The position numbers and the translations under genes are program-made. The notes below the pieces were generated by a model. It had not been told where the DNA came from, made no database searches, and saw only the letters and a program-made list of their open reading frames with translations. Shown piece by piece: positions 63,601 to 64,000 of a stretch of DNA of 64,000 nt. How positions within the stretch are numbered: position 1 is the stretch's first letter; each line of letters opens with the position of its first letter. Source of the stretch: Dipylidium caninum (taxonomy: Eukaryota; Platyhelminthes; Cestoda; Cyclophyllidea; Dipylidiidae); contig QEYB01000850.1 of the NCBI GenBank assembly GCA_017562135.1, positions 310,001-374,000 of the forward strand, read 5' to 3'.

Positions 63601-63956
63601 AAGAGAAGGAGTTAAACAAAGAGGAAAAGTTAGAAAAAATCTCTGTCGACTCTAATTTTAGCCTCCTATTCCGCATAGCTTGCAATTTCGAGTCGTGGTT
63701 TAGAGAAAAGAGAGTTCCTACAATGTTTAACAGAATCGTTTTGTGTACAGAGGCCTAAACAGTAAGGCGATTAGTCCTTTCTTCTCATTTCAAGGCTGCC
63801 AAAAGGAAGTTGTGAGATGACCTCGATAGATTTGAGACGTCCAAAGTCGGGCAGGAGGTAGTACTGGATGCCCATGAGGGAGCCCTTCAAGGTGAGTCCT
63901 CGAACGAGTAGAATGAAGAGAATCACGTAAGGCAGTGTTGCTGTTATCCATACTGC
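60666..63956 (-). CDS. SLC6A4: SLC6 monoamine (serotonin-type) transporter, 3' part only
   Basis: Exons 5' to 3': 63956-63822, 63593-63490, 63376-63252, 63173-63061, 61787-61659, 61579-61480, 61426-61326, 61244-61065 and 60989-60666 (stop). They join in phase to 436 residues; TM1-TM4 and the N-terminus lie beyond the right edge. TM5 [22 protein letters not shown]6 with [13 protein letters not shown] (substrate/ion site), TM7, EL4 with [11 protein letters not shown]8 ending GLDST (Na2 site), TM10, and [21 protein letters not shown], almost the SERT sequence [24 protein letters not shown]6 proteins take up neurotransmitter with Na+ and Cl- at the plasma membrane of neurons. SERT is likeliest, DAT/NET second, since the TM1 Asp that defines amine transport is outside the window. 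The C-terminal tail is 108 residues and unlike vertebrate SERT. Confidence 0.87.
61245..61325 (-). other. 81-nt in-frame intron between TM11 exons
   Basis: Donor TTG|GTATGC, acceptor CATGTTCAG. Its length is a multiple of three and it has no stop in frame, so retention would insert 27 residues into TM11. Splicing gives a normal TM11 (ISPAFML then [14 protein letters not shown]). Confidence 0.75.
61788..63060 (-). other. SLC6-like intron of 1.27 kb with a purine repeat
   Basis: Joins GLDST to FGGLEA exactly as in other SLC6 proteins. It contains the GAA/GGA tract at 62034-62099; frames around it are unrecognised. Confidence 0.75.
62034..62099. repeat. GAA/GGA purine microsatellite
   Basis: About 66 bp of pure purine on the + strand (GAA then GGA units). 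Confidence 0.9.
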
Positions 63957-64000
63957 CTGAAAGTGGAGTAATCAAGGTTACGATTGTCCATAAGTGAATT

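Noticed and set aside
1..64000. CRISPR arrays, operons, bacterial promoters or mobile-element integrases
   Set aside because: No spaced direct repeats of that type and no such genes; the gene structure is eukaryotic throughout.

Overview
The window looks like nuclear DNA of an intron-rich metazoan. Five protein genes can be read, four of them split by GT-AG introns whose phases fit together. I think of a parasitic flatworm, perhaps a tapeworm: the homologues are recognisable but divergent, several introns and exons are tiny, intergenic DNA is AT-rich and there is no sign of recent transposons. The taxon is inference; no rRNA, tRNA or mitochondrial marker is present to settle it.

Left part, + strand (5.3-24.1 kb): six exons encode the C-terminal 411 residues of a voltage-sensor protein of the Hv1 proton-channel family (S1, S2, S3-S4, coiled coil, Ser/Ala-rich tail). 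Its S1-S2 loop is very long and Cys-rich, and the first S4 arginine and the S2 acidic residue are replaced. The S2 exon sits in the 2.16 kb spacer of a large inverted repeat with ~1.57 kb arms, with weaker similarity further out. N-terminal exons were not found.

Middle part: 24.1-30.9 kb is gene-poor. An intronless + strand gene (30907-32010) encodes an IQCG/DRC9-like coiled-coil protein of the axonemal nexin-dynein regulatory complex. 32.0-37.1 kb is again gene-poor.

Right part, all on the - strand: a DAP5/eIF4G2-like translation factor (37.1-47.8 kb; MIF4G, MA3 and W2 domains, with an acidic tail), an ACP6-like lysophosphatidic acid/histidine acid phosphatase (49.45-58.13 kb, 5' end unresolved, with a 21-nt microexon and an apparent 21-nt intron), and the 3' two thirds of an SLC6 monoamine (serotonin-type) transporter (60.67-63.96 kb, TM5 to the C-terminus), which runs off the right edge.

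The five genes do not form a pathway; they are ordinary neighbours in a eukaryotic chromosome. The most unusual object is the proton-channel-like gene together with the inverted repeat around its S2 exon. All family calls come from reading the translated sequence and from remembered family motifs; no database search was run.
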